NCBI RefSeq assembly: GCF_900119365.1
Contig: NZ_FPJO01000001.1
Span: forward strand, 524,499 to 588,498
Origin: Streptomyces atratus
GTDB lineage: Bacteria > Actinomycetota > Actinomycetes > Streptomycetales > Streptomycetaceae
Length of the DNA stretch: 64,000 bases
Direction of reading: 5' to 3'
The notes under the pieces were generated by a model. The model had not been told where the DNA came from and searched no databases. It saw only the letters and a program-made list of their open reading frames with translations. This document shows positions 33,749-40,284 of this stretch, one piece after another (position 1 is the first letter of the stretch; each line of letters begins with the position of its first letter). The position numbers were made by a program, and so were the translations under genes.

Positions 33749-34276
33749 ATGACCCATGTGATCGAAGCCCCCCACGCCGAGGACGCCGAGTCCCTGGGGT
33801 CTGTGCAGCTGAGGGCCTGGCTGCAGACGTATCCCGACGAGGAGGCGGGGATAGACGAGAGATGGATACGCGAGCACCGGGGCTCCTCCGCCACCGCGGC
33901 AGGGATCGCTCAGTGGCGGGAGTTCGTAGTGGCAGCGGAGCAACGGCCGGACCTGCTGTTCTGCCGTGTCGTCCGCTCCGGTACGGAGATCGTCGGTTTC
34001 CTCTGCGGCCGCCGGGACGACGTGGTCACCCTCGGGCCGATGTATCTGCTGAACGAGGCCCAGGGCGAAGGTGTCGGGGGGCGGATGATGAGCGAATTCC
34101 TGGCCTGGGCAGGAAGCACGCCCATGCGCCTATGGGTCACCGAGTACAACGAGCGCGCGATCCGCTTCTACGAGCGTCACGGATTCAGGGCCACGGGTGA
34201 ACGAGAGATCTGGCGGGGAAGGCTGCCCAACGTGCGCATGATCCGCAGCTCCACGTCGAGTGACGACCTCGGCTGA
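33749..34276 (+). CDS. GNAT-family N-acetyltransferase
   Basis: A 175-residue GCN5-fold acetyltransferase. The acetyl-CoA loop is 'NEAQGEGVGGRMMSEFL' (Q/R-x-x-G-x-G/A form) and motif B 'LWVTEYNERAIRFYERHGFRATGE' is clear. Substrate unknown (drug, amine or protein N-terminus). ATG 33749 follows GAGGAAGG. It stands apart from the sugar operon, 112 bp after the LacI gene. Confidence 0.85.
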   Translation: MTHVIEAPHAEDAESLGSVQLRAWLQTYPDEEAGIDERWIREHRGSSATAAGIAQWREFVVAAEQRPDLLFCRVVRSGTEIVGFLCGRRDDVVTLGPMYLLNEAQGEGVGGRMMSEFLAWAGSTPMRLWVTEYNERAIRFYERHGFRATGEREIWRGRLPNVRMIRSSTSSDDLG

Positions 34277-34334
34277 GCCGAGGGCGAGCAGCGGCCGGTC
34301 GGAGAACACCATGCGCGCCGTTGCCCGGTCACGG

Positions 34335-34796
34335 TCACCGCGCCGCTTCCTCCCGGGGCTGCCCCCGGCCGGCGTCCTGCCACGGGAAGGGAGAGAGATC
34401 GGGCTCGATCCAGTCTGTCTTCGCCTGTGAGGAGGCCGGCGTCGACGGACGGTAGAAGCGGGCTGTCAGGAGTCGCTTGTCGAGCAGGGCGGGGTGGTGG
34501 TCGGCGAACGCATTGAAGTCTTCTTCGCCGTGTTCGGCCACGTGGTGACCGACCAGCTCCACCCAGGCCCGGCTGACGGTCGCGTGGTACTTCTGGGGCG
34601 CCCCCGCATAGCGGGCGGTGCGCTGAATGCCGTCGCTGACCAGGCCGAGTGCCGCGCGCACACCGACCCGCCGCACGGCCAGCCACGTCAGATGGACATG
34701 TTCCCGGTGGCCGAACCGCTCGGCGGTCGCCATCACTTCGGCCAGCAAGGCTTCGAAGTCGGGCGCGTCGGCAGCGTGCCGGGGACGAGCGGTCAT
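34335..34796 (-). CDS. Small alpha-helical protein of unknown function, coupled to marR
   Basis: A 153-residue protein, soluble and helix-rich, rich in His/Trp/Ala ('HREHVHLTWLAVRRVGV', 'YHATVSRAWVELVGHHVAEHG', 'FADHHPALLDKRLL'). I do not recognise a named family. The several His and acidic residues spaced along helices could bind metal, but that is speculation. Its ATG overlaps the TGA of the full-length marR frame (TCATGA), and GGAGGTG lies upstream, so it was built to be translated after marR. The marR nonsense codon should weaken that coupling. Confidence 0.7.
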   Translation of the reverse strand: MTARPRHAADAPDFEALLAEVMATAERFGHREHVHLTWLAVRRVGVRAALGLVSDGIQRTARYAGAPQKYHATVSRAWVELVGHHVAEHGEEDFNAFADHHPALLDKRLLTARFYRPSTPASSQAKTDWIEPDLSPFPWQDAGRGQPREEAAR

Positions 34797-35212
34797 GAGG
34801 GCACCTCCGTCAGGGCTTGCAGGGCAGCGCGCAGGCCTGCGATCGCGTTCGCCGGCAGGCCATCGAGCGCGCGATGCTCCAGACCGGCGATGGCCTGTCG
34901 GATCGTGGTGGCGGTCAGCTATCCGGAGGAGGTGAGTTCGATGAGCACCGCGCGGCGGTCTCCCGGGCTGGCGCCACGGGTGATGTGGCCGCGTCGTTCC
35001 AGGCGGTCCAGGACGCTGGTCAGCGTAGTGGGGCGGGTACCCACGGCCGCGCCGAGTTCGGACACGGTCCGGCCCCGGCCGTCGGCCAGGTTGGCCAGTG
35101 CGTTGATCTCGGAGGCGGTCAGGTCCAGGTCGACGAGCTCTGCGGCGAGCACTTGCAGGGTGGCGTGGGTGACCCGCTGCAGAGCAAGCAGGGCCGACCA
35201 CTCAGATGACAC
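34793..35212 (-). pseudogene. MarR-family regulator interrupted by an in-frame TAG
   Basis: The frame starts at a GTG (35212, preceded by GGAA; an upstream GTG at 35227 also exists). It reads a normal MarR: 'SSEWSALLALQRVTHATLQVLAAELVDLDLTASEINALANL', HTH 'GRTVSELGAAVGTRPTTLTSVLDRLERRGHI', wing 'SPGDRRAVLIELTSSG', then TAG at 34919-34921. In the same frame it continues 'LTATTIRQAIAGLEHRAL' and on to a TGA at 34793 that overlaps the next gene. One C-to-T change (CAG to TAG) would explain it. Loss of the C-terminal dimerisation helix would probably inactivate the repressor. Confidence 0.72.
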
Positions 35213-35226
35213 GGATTCCGACTTCA

Positions 35227-35249
35227 CGATTTCGAACTATGCGATTTCG
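35227..35249. promoter_or_regulatory. Direct repeat CGATTTCG x2 upstream of marR
   Basis: CGATTTCG occurs at 35227-35234 and 35242-35249, a 15-bp period, within an AT-rich stretch just upstream of the marR start. A likely MarR operator/promoter region. Confidence 0.4.
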
Positions 35250-35391
35250 TACTACCTGCCGCAAGCGAGACCGAAACCGCGTCCGGTCTCAAGCGCTCCC
35301 CACGTCGCAAGATCGAGGCACTTGAGTCCTCGGTGGCCGCGCTGCCCCGTGGGCCGACGGCCTTCCTCGCCACCTCCGACCCGACGAAGCG

Positions 35392-35412
35392 TGGCTGCCT
35401 CGGTGGCTGCCT
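35392..35412 (+). repeat. Paired TGGCTGCCT repeats (left arm of the rnpB-like site)
   Basis: TGGCTGCCT occurs at 35392-35400 and 35404-35412, a 12-bp period. An equivalent pair lies on the other side of the duplicated RNase P RNA end. Four same-direction copies flanking a core duplication look like integrase arm-type binding sites. The 35250-35470 interval holds no gene I can support. Confidence 0.45.
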
Positions 35413-35473
35413 TCGTAGTCGTGAGGTCCGGTACGGACCGGGGTCGAGTTCGACCCGCCGATCCACGAAAAAT

Positions 35474-35540
35474 GGCCCCTGACCTGCGATTTCGCTGGCC
35501 AGGAGCCCGAAGGGGCAGACGAGTCGGGCTGTACGCCGGG
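35474..35540. repeat. Second copy of the rnpB 3' end and terminator (att-like site A)
   Basis: 67 bp match the 3' end of rnpB plus its terminator at 39036-39102 in the same orientation with 7 mismatches; the last 27 bp (35514-35540, starting GGCAGACGAG and ending ACGCCGGG) are identical. It still contains the terminator hairpin (GGCCCCTGACC/GGCCAGGAGCC). Such a duplication is what site-specific integration into the 3' end of an RNA gene leaves behind. Confidence 0.7.
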
Positions 35541-35593
35541 GAGAGCTACCGCAACGCTATGACCTGTGCAAACGCGCAGAGAGGGCGCTTCTG

Positions 35594-35614
35594 TGGCTAC
35601 CTTGATGGCTACGT
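35594..35614 (+). repeat. Paired TGGCTACCT/TGGCTACGT repeats (right arm)
   Basis: TGGCTACCT (35594-35602) and TGGCTACGT (35606-35614), again with a 12-bp period and in the same direction as the left pair at 35392/35404. See the left-arm entry for interpretation. Confidence 0.45.
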
Positions 35615-35622
35615 GAGGAGAC

Positions 35623-35653
35623 GCCCCCGCCCCGGAGCGGCCCGGACGGGGGC
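35623..35653 (-). terminator. Hairpin terminator of the tandem-repeat protein gene
   Basis: GCCCCCG (35623-35629) pairs with CGGGGGC (35647-35653), with additional CCGG pairs possible inside the loop. It lies 18 bp beyond the stop of the minus-strand gene. Confidence 0.6.
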
Positions 35654-35670
35654 TTCGTCGTTCTCAGGGT

Positions 35671-36024
35671 TCAGACGGTCTGCTCGATGCGCTCGAAGAT
35701 GTCCGAGTCCGTCTCCTGCTGCCAGGTCGGCAGGTCATCCCAGTCAGCGACGTATCCGGGCTTCGGGTCCTCGAAATGCTTGAACATCTGGGCGGTCCAG
35801 CAGATCGCGACGAAGCGGCTCTTCTGCTCGCGGGTGAGCCGTGTGGCGTGCCCTTCGCTGATCCTGATGAAGTCGCGCACCTGTCCGTATACGGCGGCGG
35901 CAGCCTCGCGCTCCCACTCGGGCGTCTCGTCCCACGGAGTGACGTAGCCGGGCTTCGGCTCACCAGGGTAGTGCTTGTTCACACTGGCGATCCACGCCTC
36001 GCGGAAGATCCGACCGTCACTCAT
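35671..36024 (-). CDS. Small protein with an internal 64-residue duplication
   Basis: A 117-residue protein of unknown function. It is made of two related units: residues about 7-52 and 71-115 both contain K-H-[YF]-x-x-x-P-KPGYV-xx-WD-xx-P-x-W-xx-E, with KPGYV at 24-28 and 88-92 and PxW at 35-37 and 99-101. Each unit has an aromatic-rich helix before the motif and an acidic helix after it. The architecture suggests a pseudo-symmetric binding module. ATG 36024 follows GAGAGGG. It lies 16 bp after the XRE regulator gene, so the two are probably co-transcribed. Confidence 0.7.
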   Translation of the reverse strand: MSDGRIFREAWIASVNKHYPGEPKPGYVTPWDETPEWEREAAAAVYGQVRDFIRISEGHATRLTREQKSRFVAICWTAQMFKHFEDPKPGYVADWDDLPTWQQETDSDIFERIEQTV

Positions 36025-36040
36025 GCACGTGTCCCTCTCG

Positions 36041-37294
36041 TCATGCGGTGCGCGAAAGCGCCGCGATTCGGTGATCCAGATCCGAGACTCGACCATTGGG
36101 CATGAGCGGAGCAAGACGCCCTCGAAGTCCGTCCAGTTTCTTGCCGATGAATCCCGAGTTCGACCGGTCGGCCAGGCCAAGCACTACCTCCGCGTACTGC
36201 ACGACCTGATCGACGTCACCCCGGTGGGCCCCGAGGACGGCAAGGTCGCTCAGTACGGCGGCGCGACGGCGCAGGGACAGCGGTTGGGCGAGGGCTGTGG
36301 TGAGGACATCTTCCGCGAGGTCGGGACGGCCGAGCTGGAGGTAGCAGGCCCCTCGTTCCTCGGGGAGGCGGGAACCGTCGAAGCGGAGCCAGCCGCCGTT
36401 GTGGGAGTGGCCGTCGAGGGAGTGCACCTTCTCGGCTTCGTCGAGGGCCCGGGCGCAGCCGTCGATGTCGCCCATGGCCGCGCACACCTGGGCCTGGACG
36501 ACGGCGACCCAGTGGCGGGTGGACAGTGCACTGTCGCCCCGCCGGGCGATCCGGGAGGCCACCGCCAGCAGGGGCTGGGCAGCGGGCGCGCGGCGCGCGT
36601 ACAGCTCGACGTAGGCGTGGCGGGTCATGGCACAGGCCCAGAGGTCGTGGTCGCCACCGGCATGGGCAGCGTTGGCAGCCAGCGTGTAGCACTGGGCGGC
36701 GTCGGTGTACCGGTTGGCGTCGAAGAAGAGTTCGCCGGCGAGCTGGTAGAGGTCGGCCGTCATCGTGCACAGCCGGGCCCGGTCCGCTGCGGTACGCGCC
36801 TCGGCCAGGCCCTTCGTCAGGACGTCGAGCTGCTTGCGGACCGCCGGGAAGACGGTCGGCTTGGAGTCCGAGAGGGTGAAGACCTGCCACAGACTGCGGT
36901 GCAGCTCCTCCCCTGTCTCCAGGAGCGCCGCCACTGTGTGTCCTCGGGGGGCCTCGTCCGAACCGGGCAGGGTGACCAGCGCGCCCGTGACGGCGAGCAG
37001 ACCCAGGACATCGCGGCGCTTCATATCGTCATCATCACCGTGGAGGAGGGGTGGGGTGTCAGGAAGCACGGCGGTTTCGGCCGGCTGTTCTTCGAAGAGA
37101 AGCCCTTCCAGCTCGGAGAGGGTGGCTCCTAACAGGCTGGCGATCTTGGGCCGTTGGTGCGGTTGTGGGGTGGCACGGCCACTTTCCCAACGGACCACGG
37201 TGGACGCGGCCACCATAAGCGCTTCTGCGAATTCCTCCTGAGAGTAACCCTTTGCCACCCGCCGCTCGGCAAAGCGCCTACGCCTTAAAGCCAT
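36041..37294 (-). CDS. XRE-family regulator with TPR-like C-terminal domain
   Basis: A 417-residue protein: an N-terminal Cro/C1 HTH (about 5-60; 'KGYSQEEFAEALMVAASTVVRWESG'), a hinge with 'MKRRDVLGLLAVTGALVTL', and about 270 residues of helical hairpins with TPR-like sequence ('RLCTMTADLYQLAGELFFDANRYTDAAQCYTLAANAA', 'GACYLQLGRPDLAEDVLTTAL'; shown in part). Streptomyces has many such regulators, often sensing peptides or acting with small partner proteins. ATG 37294 follows GGGGAG. It is divergent from the small-ORF/methyltransferase genes across a 235-bp shared promoter region (37295-37529). Confidence 0.85.
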   Translation of the reverse strand: MALRRRRFAERRVAKGYSQEEFAEALMVAASTVVRWESGRATPQPHQRPKIASLLGATLSELEGLLFEEQPAETAVLPDTPPLLHGDDDDMKRRDVLGLLAVTGALVTLPGSDEAPRGHTVAALLETGEELHRSLWQVFTLSDSKPTVFPAVRKQLDVLTKGLAEARTAADRARLCTMTADLYQLAGELFFDANRYTDAAQCYTLAANAAHAGGDHDLWACAMTRHAYVELYARRAPAAQPLLAVASRIARRGDSALSTRHWVAVVQAQVCAAMGDIDGCARALDEAEKVHSLDGHSHNGGWLRFDGSRLPEERGACYLQLGRPDLAEDVLTTALAQPLSLRRRAAVLSDLAVLGAHRGDVDQVVQYAEVVLGLADRSNSGFIGKKLDGLRGRLAPLMPNGRVSDLDHRIAALSRTA

Positions 37295-37529
37295 TGGACT
37301 CCCCTCACGAAGAGCACCTTCCTCACTCGCAACACCCGATGCCCGGAAAAAGCCTGGGCAATGCGCGGAGTCCGCTCTGGGAGACGGTAACGGATCGTCG
37401 TTCACTGGTCACACGCCGCTCGGAGGTTGAAGGACCCTCCGGGCGGCTCCCCTGAGGCAGCGGGCCGCGCGCCCCGTCCCGTCCCGGCTGCGGCCAGCTG
37501 CTGCTGCCCCATCAGAGAGGAGCGACCGC

Positions 37530-37697
37530 GTGACAACATCCGAACTGCCCCGTAGGAACCCCGGCGCCAGTGGCCGTACGTACACGCCGCCGGAGCCCCG
37601 ACCGGGTGCGCCGAGCCGAGCTCTGCGGAAACGTGCGGCCATCGGCTGGGAGAAGTTCATGCGCCGCAGCGAGACCCGGCAGGAGACGAAGACGTGA
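37530..37697 (+). CDS. Small basic ORF (55 aa), first of the methyltransferase operon
   Basis: GTG at 37530 with AGGAG 9 nt upstream; 55 codons starting 'TTSELPRRNPGASGRTYTPPEP'-like (Thr/Pro/Arg-rich; shown to 19 residues: TTSELPRRNPGASGRTYTP) and ending 'GWEKFMRRSETRQETKT'. It is proline-rich then basic, with no cysteine and no recognisable domain. It overlaps the next ORF by 4 nt (GTGA). It could be a small partner of the divergent XRE regulator or a peptide substrate of the methyltransferase. Neither is shown. Confidence 0.55.
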   Translation: MTTSELPRRNPGASGRTYTPPEPRPGAPSRALRKRAAIGWEKFMRRSETRQETKT

Positions 37698-37900
37698 ACC
37701 CGGTCGGCCCCGACGGCTACGAGCAGCACCCGCTGCTGAACATGAACGTCCGCGACGTCGCCTCGCGCGGGGAGGGTGTGCTCGTCGCCGTCACGCACGA
37801 GCTCCACAGCCACGGCACTGTTCGGGTCGCGCACATCCGGCCCGAGAGTGGCGTCGAGTGGACGACCTCAGCCGACAACATCCAGACCGCTCGCCTCTGA
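37694..37900 (+). CDS. Small protein (68 aa) between the basic ORF and the methyltransferase
   Basis: GTG at 37694 overlapping the upstream stop; 68 residues with a beta-rich look ('NVRDVASRGEGVLVAVTHEL', 'TVRVAHIRPESGVEWTT'). Function unknown. The 4-nt overlap upstream and 4-bp gap to the methyltransferase indicate a tight operon. Confidence 0.6.
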   Translation: MNPVGPDGYEQHPLLNMNVRDVASRGEGVLVAVTHELHSHGTVRVAHIRPESGVEWTTSADNIQTARL

Positions 37901-37904
37901 GCCG

Positions 37905-38915
37905 GTGCCCACGGACCGTCGTTCGCACCCTGCCGGCGCGGGTGGAGAAAAAAGCGCCCGACCCCTCCCCCTCACCACTCAGCTCGACGGCCACCTCACC
38001 GCCGACCAGAGCGGTGAACCCGTCGCGGGCGTGCCCACGTCGTCGTCGACCGACCCGACCACGGTCGTCGGCATGATCGAGGCCCTGGACCTCAAGGCGG
38101 AACACCATGTCCTGGAGATCGGCACGGGCACCGGCTACTCCACGGCCCTGATGTGCCACTACCTCGGCGAGGACAACGTCACCACCATCGAGGTCGACCC
38201 TCAGGTGGCAGCACGCGCGGATGCCGCCCTGGAAACCGTCGGCTACTCGACGTGGACGGTGACGGGCGACGGGCTTCTCGGCCATCCGCACCGGGCGCCG
38301 TACGACCGGGTCATCGCCACTTGCGCGGTCCGCCGCATCCCGTACACATGGGTCCGGCAGGCGAAGCCCGGTGGCATCATCCTCGGCACGGTCGGTTCCT
38401 GGCCCTGGGGAACCGGCCTCGCGAAGGTCACCGTCGGCGAGGACGGTACCGCCGAGGGCACGATCATCGGACGCTCCTGCTTCATGCAGGCACGGGCCCA
38501 GGCGGTGACGCCCGTGGCGGGCGACCTCTCCGCCCGGACCGCCTATGCGGACAGCGAGCGGACCGCCCTGGTATCTCCTCTCGTCCTGGAGGAGTGGATG
38601 CCCGCCTTCCTCACTCAACTCGCGGCGCCCGGTGCGCAGTTCGTCCGCGCCACCCACGGCGACGGCTCGCCCTTGCGGTACCTGTTCGACCCTGAGCGGG
38701 AGTCGTTCGCCGCGTTCCTCCCCTCCGGCGCGGCCTGGACCGTCCGCCAGGGTGGTCCCGTGGCCCTGTGGGACGAAGTCGAGCGTTCCCTCGTGGCCTG
38801 GCAGGACGCGGGGACGCCGGACGTCGACTCCGTCCGGCTCCACGTGACGCCCACATCCCACCTGTACTGGATCGACCGGAACCCGTCACTGCGCTGGGAG
38901 CACCGGATCGCCTGA
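37905..38915 (+). CDS. PCMT-like methyltransferase of the peptide-maturase type, N-terminally short
   Basis: A 336-residue SAM-dependent methyltransferase related to protein-L-isoaspartate O-methyltransferases. Motif I 'VLEIGTGTGYSTALMCHYLG' and 'VTTIEVDPQVAARADAAL' are clear, and the preceding 'SSSTDPTTVVGMIEALDL' corresponds to the substrate-proximal helix. In RiPP-associated (graspetide/FxLD-type) relatives about 100 further residues normally precede this point; here the frame starts at a GTG (37905) right before it, with two small ORFs upstream. The C-terminal half (about 200-336) is the accessory domain of that group. No ATP-grasp ligase or recognisable precursor is adjacent, so this may be an orphan or remnant. 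Confidence 0.75.
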   Translation: MPTDRRSHPAGAGGEKSARPLPLTTQLDGHLTADQSGEPVAGVPTSSSTDPTTVVGMIEALDLKAEHHVLEIGTGTGYSTALMCHYLGEDNVTTIEVDPQVAARADAALETVGYSTWTVTGDGLLGHPHRAPYDRVIATCAVRRIPYTWVRQAKPGGIILGTVGSWPWGTGLAKVTVGEDGTAEGTIIGRSCFMQARAQAVTPVAGDLSARTAYADSERTALVSPLVLEEWMPAFLTQLAAPGAQFVRATHGDGSPLRYLFDPERESFAAFLPSGAAWTVRQGGPVALWDEVERSLVAWQDAGTPDVDSVRLHVTPTSHLYWIDRNPSLRWEHRIA

Positions 38916-39031
38916 GCCGCTCAGCCTTCGTTCATGGACGACGAACCGCTGTCCAGGGGGGTCTACGTAGCCGTGCGGTCCGGTTCGAACCGGGACGGAA
39001 CGGGGTGGGACGAGGCCCGTTGCTCCCTGCC

Positions 39032-39069
39032 AAAAGGCCCCTGACCTGCGGTTTCGCTGGTCAGAAGCC
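39032..39069 (-). terminator. rnpB terminator
   Basis: On the minus strand GGCTTCTGACC (39069-39059) pairs with GGTCAGGGGCC (39046-39036), including G-U pairs, followed by TTTT (39035-39032). It lies directly after the RNase P RNA and is part of the sequence duplicated at 35474-35540. Confidence 0.8.
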
Positions 39070-39102
39070 TTAGGCGGCAGACGAGTCGGGCTGTACGCCG
39101 GG
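39036..39102. repeat. rnpB 3' end copy of the 67-bp direct repeat (att-like site B)
   Basis: The partner of the copy at 35474-35540 (60 of 67 identical; final 27 bp identical, 39076-39102). This copy is part of the intact RNase P RNA gene, so an element inserted here would have restored the RNA's 3' end. No TGGCTRCCT pairs flank this copy. Confidence 0.7.
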
Positions 39103-39479
39103 TTCTGTCGCCCGGTCGCCTCGCGGCGGCCGGGGAGACGGCCATCCATCTAGGACCGGCATTGCTGCCGGTCTCGTGCGGTCTACCCGCGAACTCGGGC
39201 GGGCAGCCCTCGATCATTCGCGCAGGGCCGTCTTGCGGCGGCCCCTCTTGACCTTGCTCCGGGTGGGGTTTACCTAGCCGCCTGAGTCACCTCAGGCGCT
39301 GGTGGTCTCTTACACCACCGTTTCACCCTTACCGAGGGCCGAAGTCCCCGGCGGTCTGTTTTCTGTGGCACTGTCCCGCGGGTCACCCCGGGTGGCCGTT
39401 AGCCATCACCCTGCCCTGTGGAGCCCGGACGTTCCTCGGGGAGATCCGGGGATCCCCACGCGGCCGTCCGCCCGGCTCG
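39076..39479 (-). ncRNA. rnpB: RNase P RNA, class A
   Basis: About 404 nt on the minus strand with the conserved bacterial RNase P RNA blocks: 5' CGAGCCGGGCGG pairing with 3' GCCCGACTCG (helix P1), 'GAGGAACGTCCGGGCTCC' (CR I region), 'CAGGGTGATGGCTAACGGCC', 'AGACCGCC', 'GGTAAGGGTGAAACGGTG', 'GTAAGAGACCACC' and the 3' 'GACAGAACCCGGCGTACAG' block. It is the catalytic RNA that trims tRNA 5' leaders. The 5' end is set from P1 pairing and may be off by several nt; a TAGCAT at 39495-39500 (minus strand) may be the -10 element. Its 3' end is duplicated at 35474-35540. Confidence 0.95.
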
Positions 39480-39534
39480 TCTGCCGTGCCGACCATGCTA
39501 CCCGTCCGGAGAGGGCCACCGATCGGGGCCGGGT

Positions 39535-40113
39535 TCAGATGAGTTCCTCGGTCTCCAGGTCGAAGGCGAACGGCACCGGGAGAGCGAGCCGCTTACCGAA
39601 CGGGATCGTGCAGTGCTGGCGGTAGTCGTCGCCCTCCGGGTCGCTGAACAGCGTCAGCGAGGACTGCTCCCGGTCGACCAGGAGGTAGAGCGGGATGGGG
39701 CCGCGGGCGTAGCAGTGACGCTTGTCCGTGCGGTCGGCCCGGGGCTTGGTCGAGGTGACCTCGACGACGAGGGCCACTCCCTCGCACGGCATCCAGGGGT
39801 CGGCTCCCCGGTACAGACGCAGTTCGGTGGGGGCGAAGGTGCCGTCGGGAATGACATGGTTCTTGGGGCAGCGTCCGCCGCTCGCCAGCTTCAGCCCTTT
39901 GTTCCCGGAAAAGTCCATATCGGTCCGGGCCAGCCTGATCACCTGCTTCATGATCAGGCTGATGTAGTCCTCGTGGTCCCCGTCCGGCGGCGGCGTCACG
40001 ACAATCTCCCCCTCGATCAGCTCGGCGCGGAAGCCCTCCGGCGTATCCAGCGCCAGGAAGCCCTCCAGCAGGACGTCCGCCTGCGTGAGCGGTTCATGCG
40101 GCATGGCTGTCAT
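39535..40113 (-). CDS. Uma2-family (DUF820) putative PD-(D/E)XK endonuclease
   Basis: A 192-residue protein of the Uma2 restriction-endonuclease-like fold that is widespread in Streptomyces and cyanobacteria. Seen: 'RAELIEGEIVVTPPPDGDHEDYI' at the N-terminus, the catalytic-type 'VIPDGTFAP' and 'VALVVEVTSTKPRADRTDKRHCYA' (E-V-x-S with following Lys), and C-terminal 'LALPVPFAFDLETEEL'. Biological role unknown. ATG 40113 has GGAAGGGG upstream. It ends close to the rnpB promoter. Confidence 0.85.
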   Translation of the reverse strand: MTAMPHEPLTQADVLLEGFLALDTPEGFRAELIEGEIVVTPPPDGDHEDYISLIMKQVIRLARTDMDFSGNKGLKLASGGRCPKNHVIPDGTFAPTELRLYRGADPWMPCEGVALVVEVTSTKPRADRTDKRHCYARGPIPLYLLVDREQSSLTLFSDPEGDDYRQHCTIPFGKRLALPVPFAFDLETEELI

Positions 40114-40246
40114 GTCACGCCCCTTCCTCGGTCGCTCGCCAGATTGGGACATCGATGGACCCGCCCGTCCGTGAGATGGGAGTACGCCCCTCGATCGTGG
40201 CACAGGCGGGTGCGGAGTTGTCGGACACGGAGGGGTGCGGTGCGCG

Positions 40247-40269
40247 CTTGACCCTGTCGCAGCGTCAAG
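40247..40269. promoter_or_regulatory. MerR-type dyad CTTGAC-N11-GTCAAG
   Basis: A perfect 6-bp inverted repeat, CTTGAC (40247-40252) and GTCAAG (40264-40269), 15 bp upstream of the MerR start codon. The TTGAC also serves as a -35 element. This is the expected location and style for autoregulation by a MerR protein. Confidence 0.6.
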
Positions 40270-40284
40270 GTTTCTACTGGCCTC

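Noticed and set aside
37295..37529. A coding region between the XRE gene and the small ORFs
   Set aside because: The 235 bp has several stops in all frames with protein-like composition lacking; it is best read as a divergent promoter region.
38967..38994. GGTTCGAACC inside GTCCGGTTCGAACCGGG, resembling a tRNA T-arm next to rnpB
   Set aside because: No anticodon arm, D arm or acceptor stem can be formed around it; the T-stem itself has a G-G mismatch. It is better seen as part of the sequence shared with 35415-35442.
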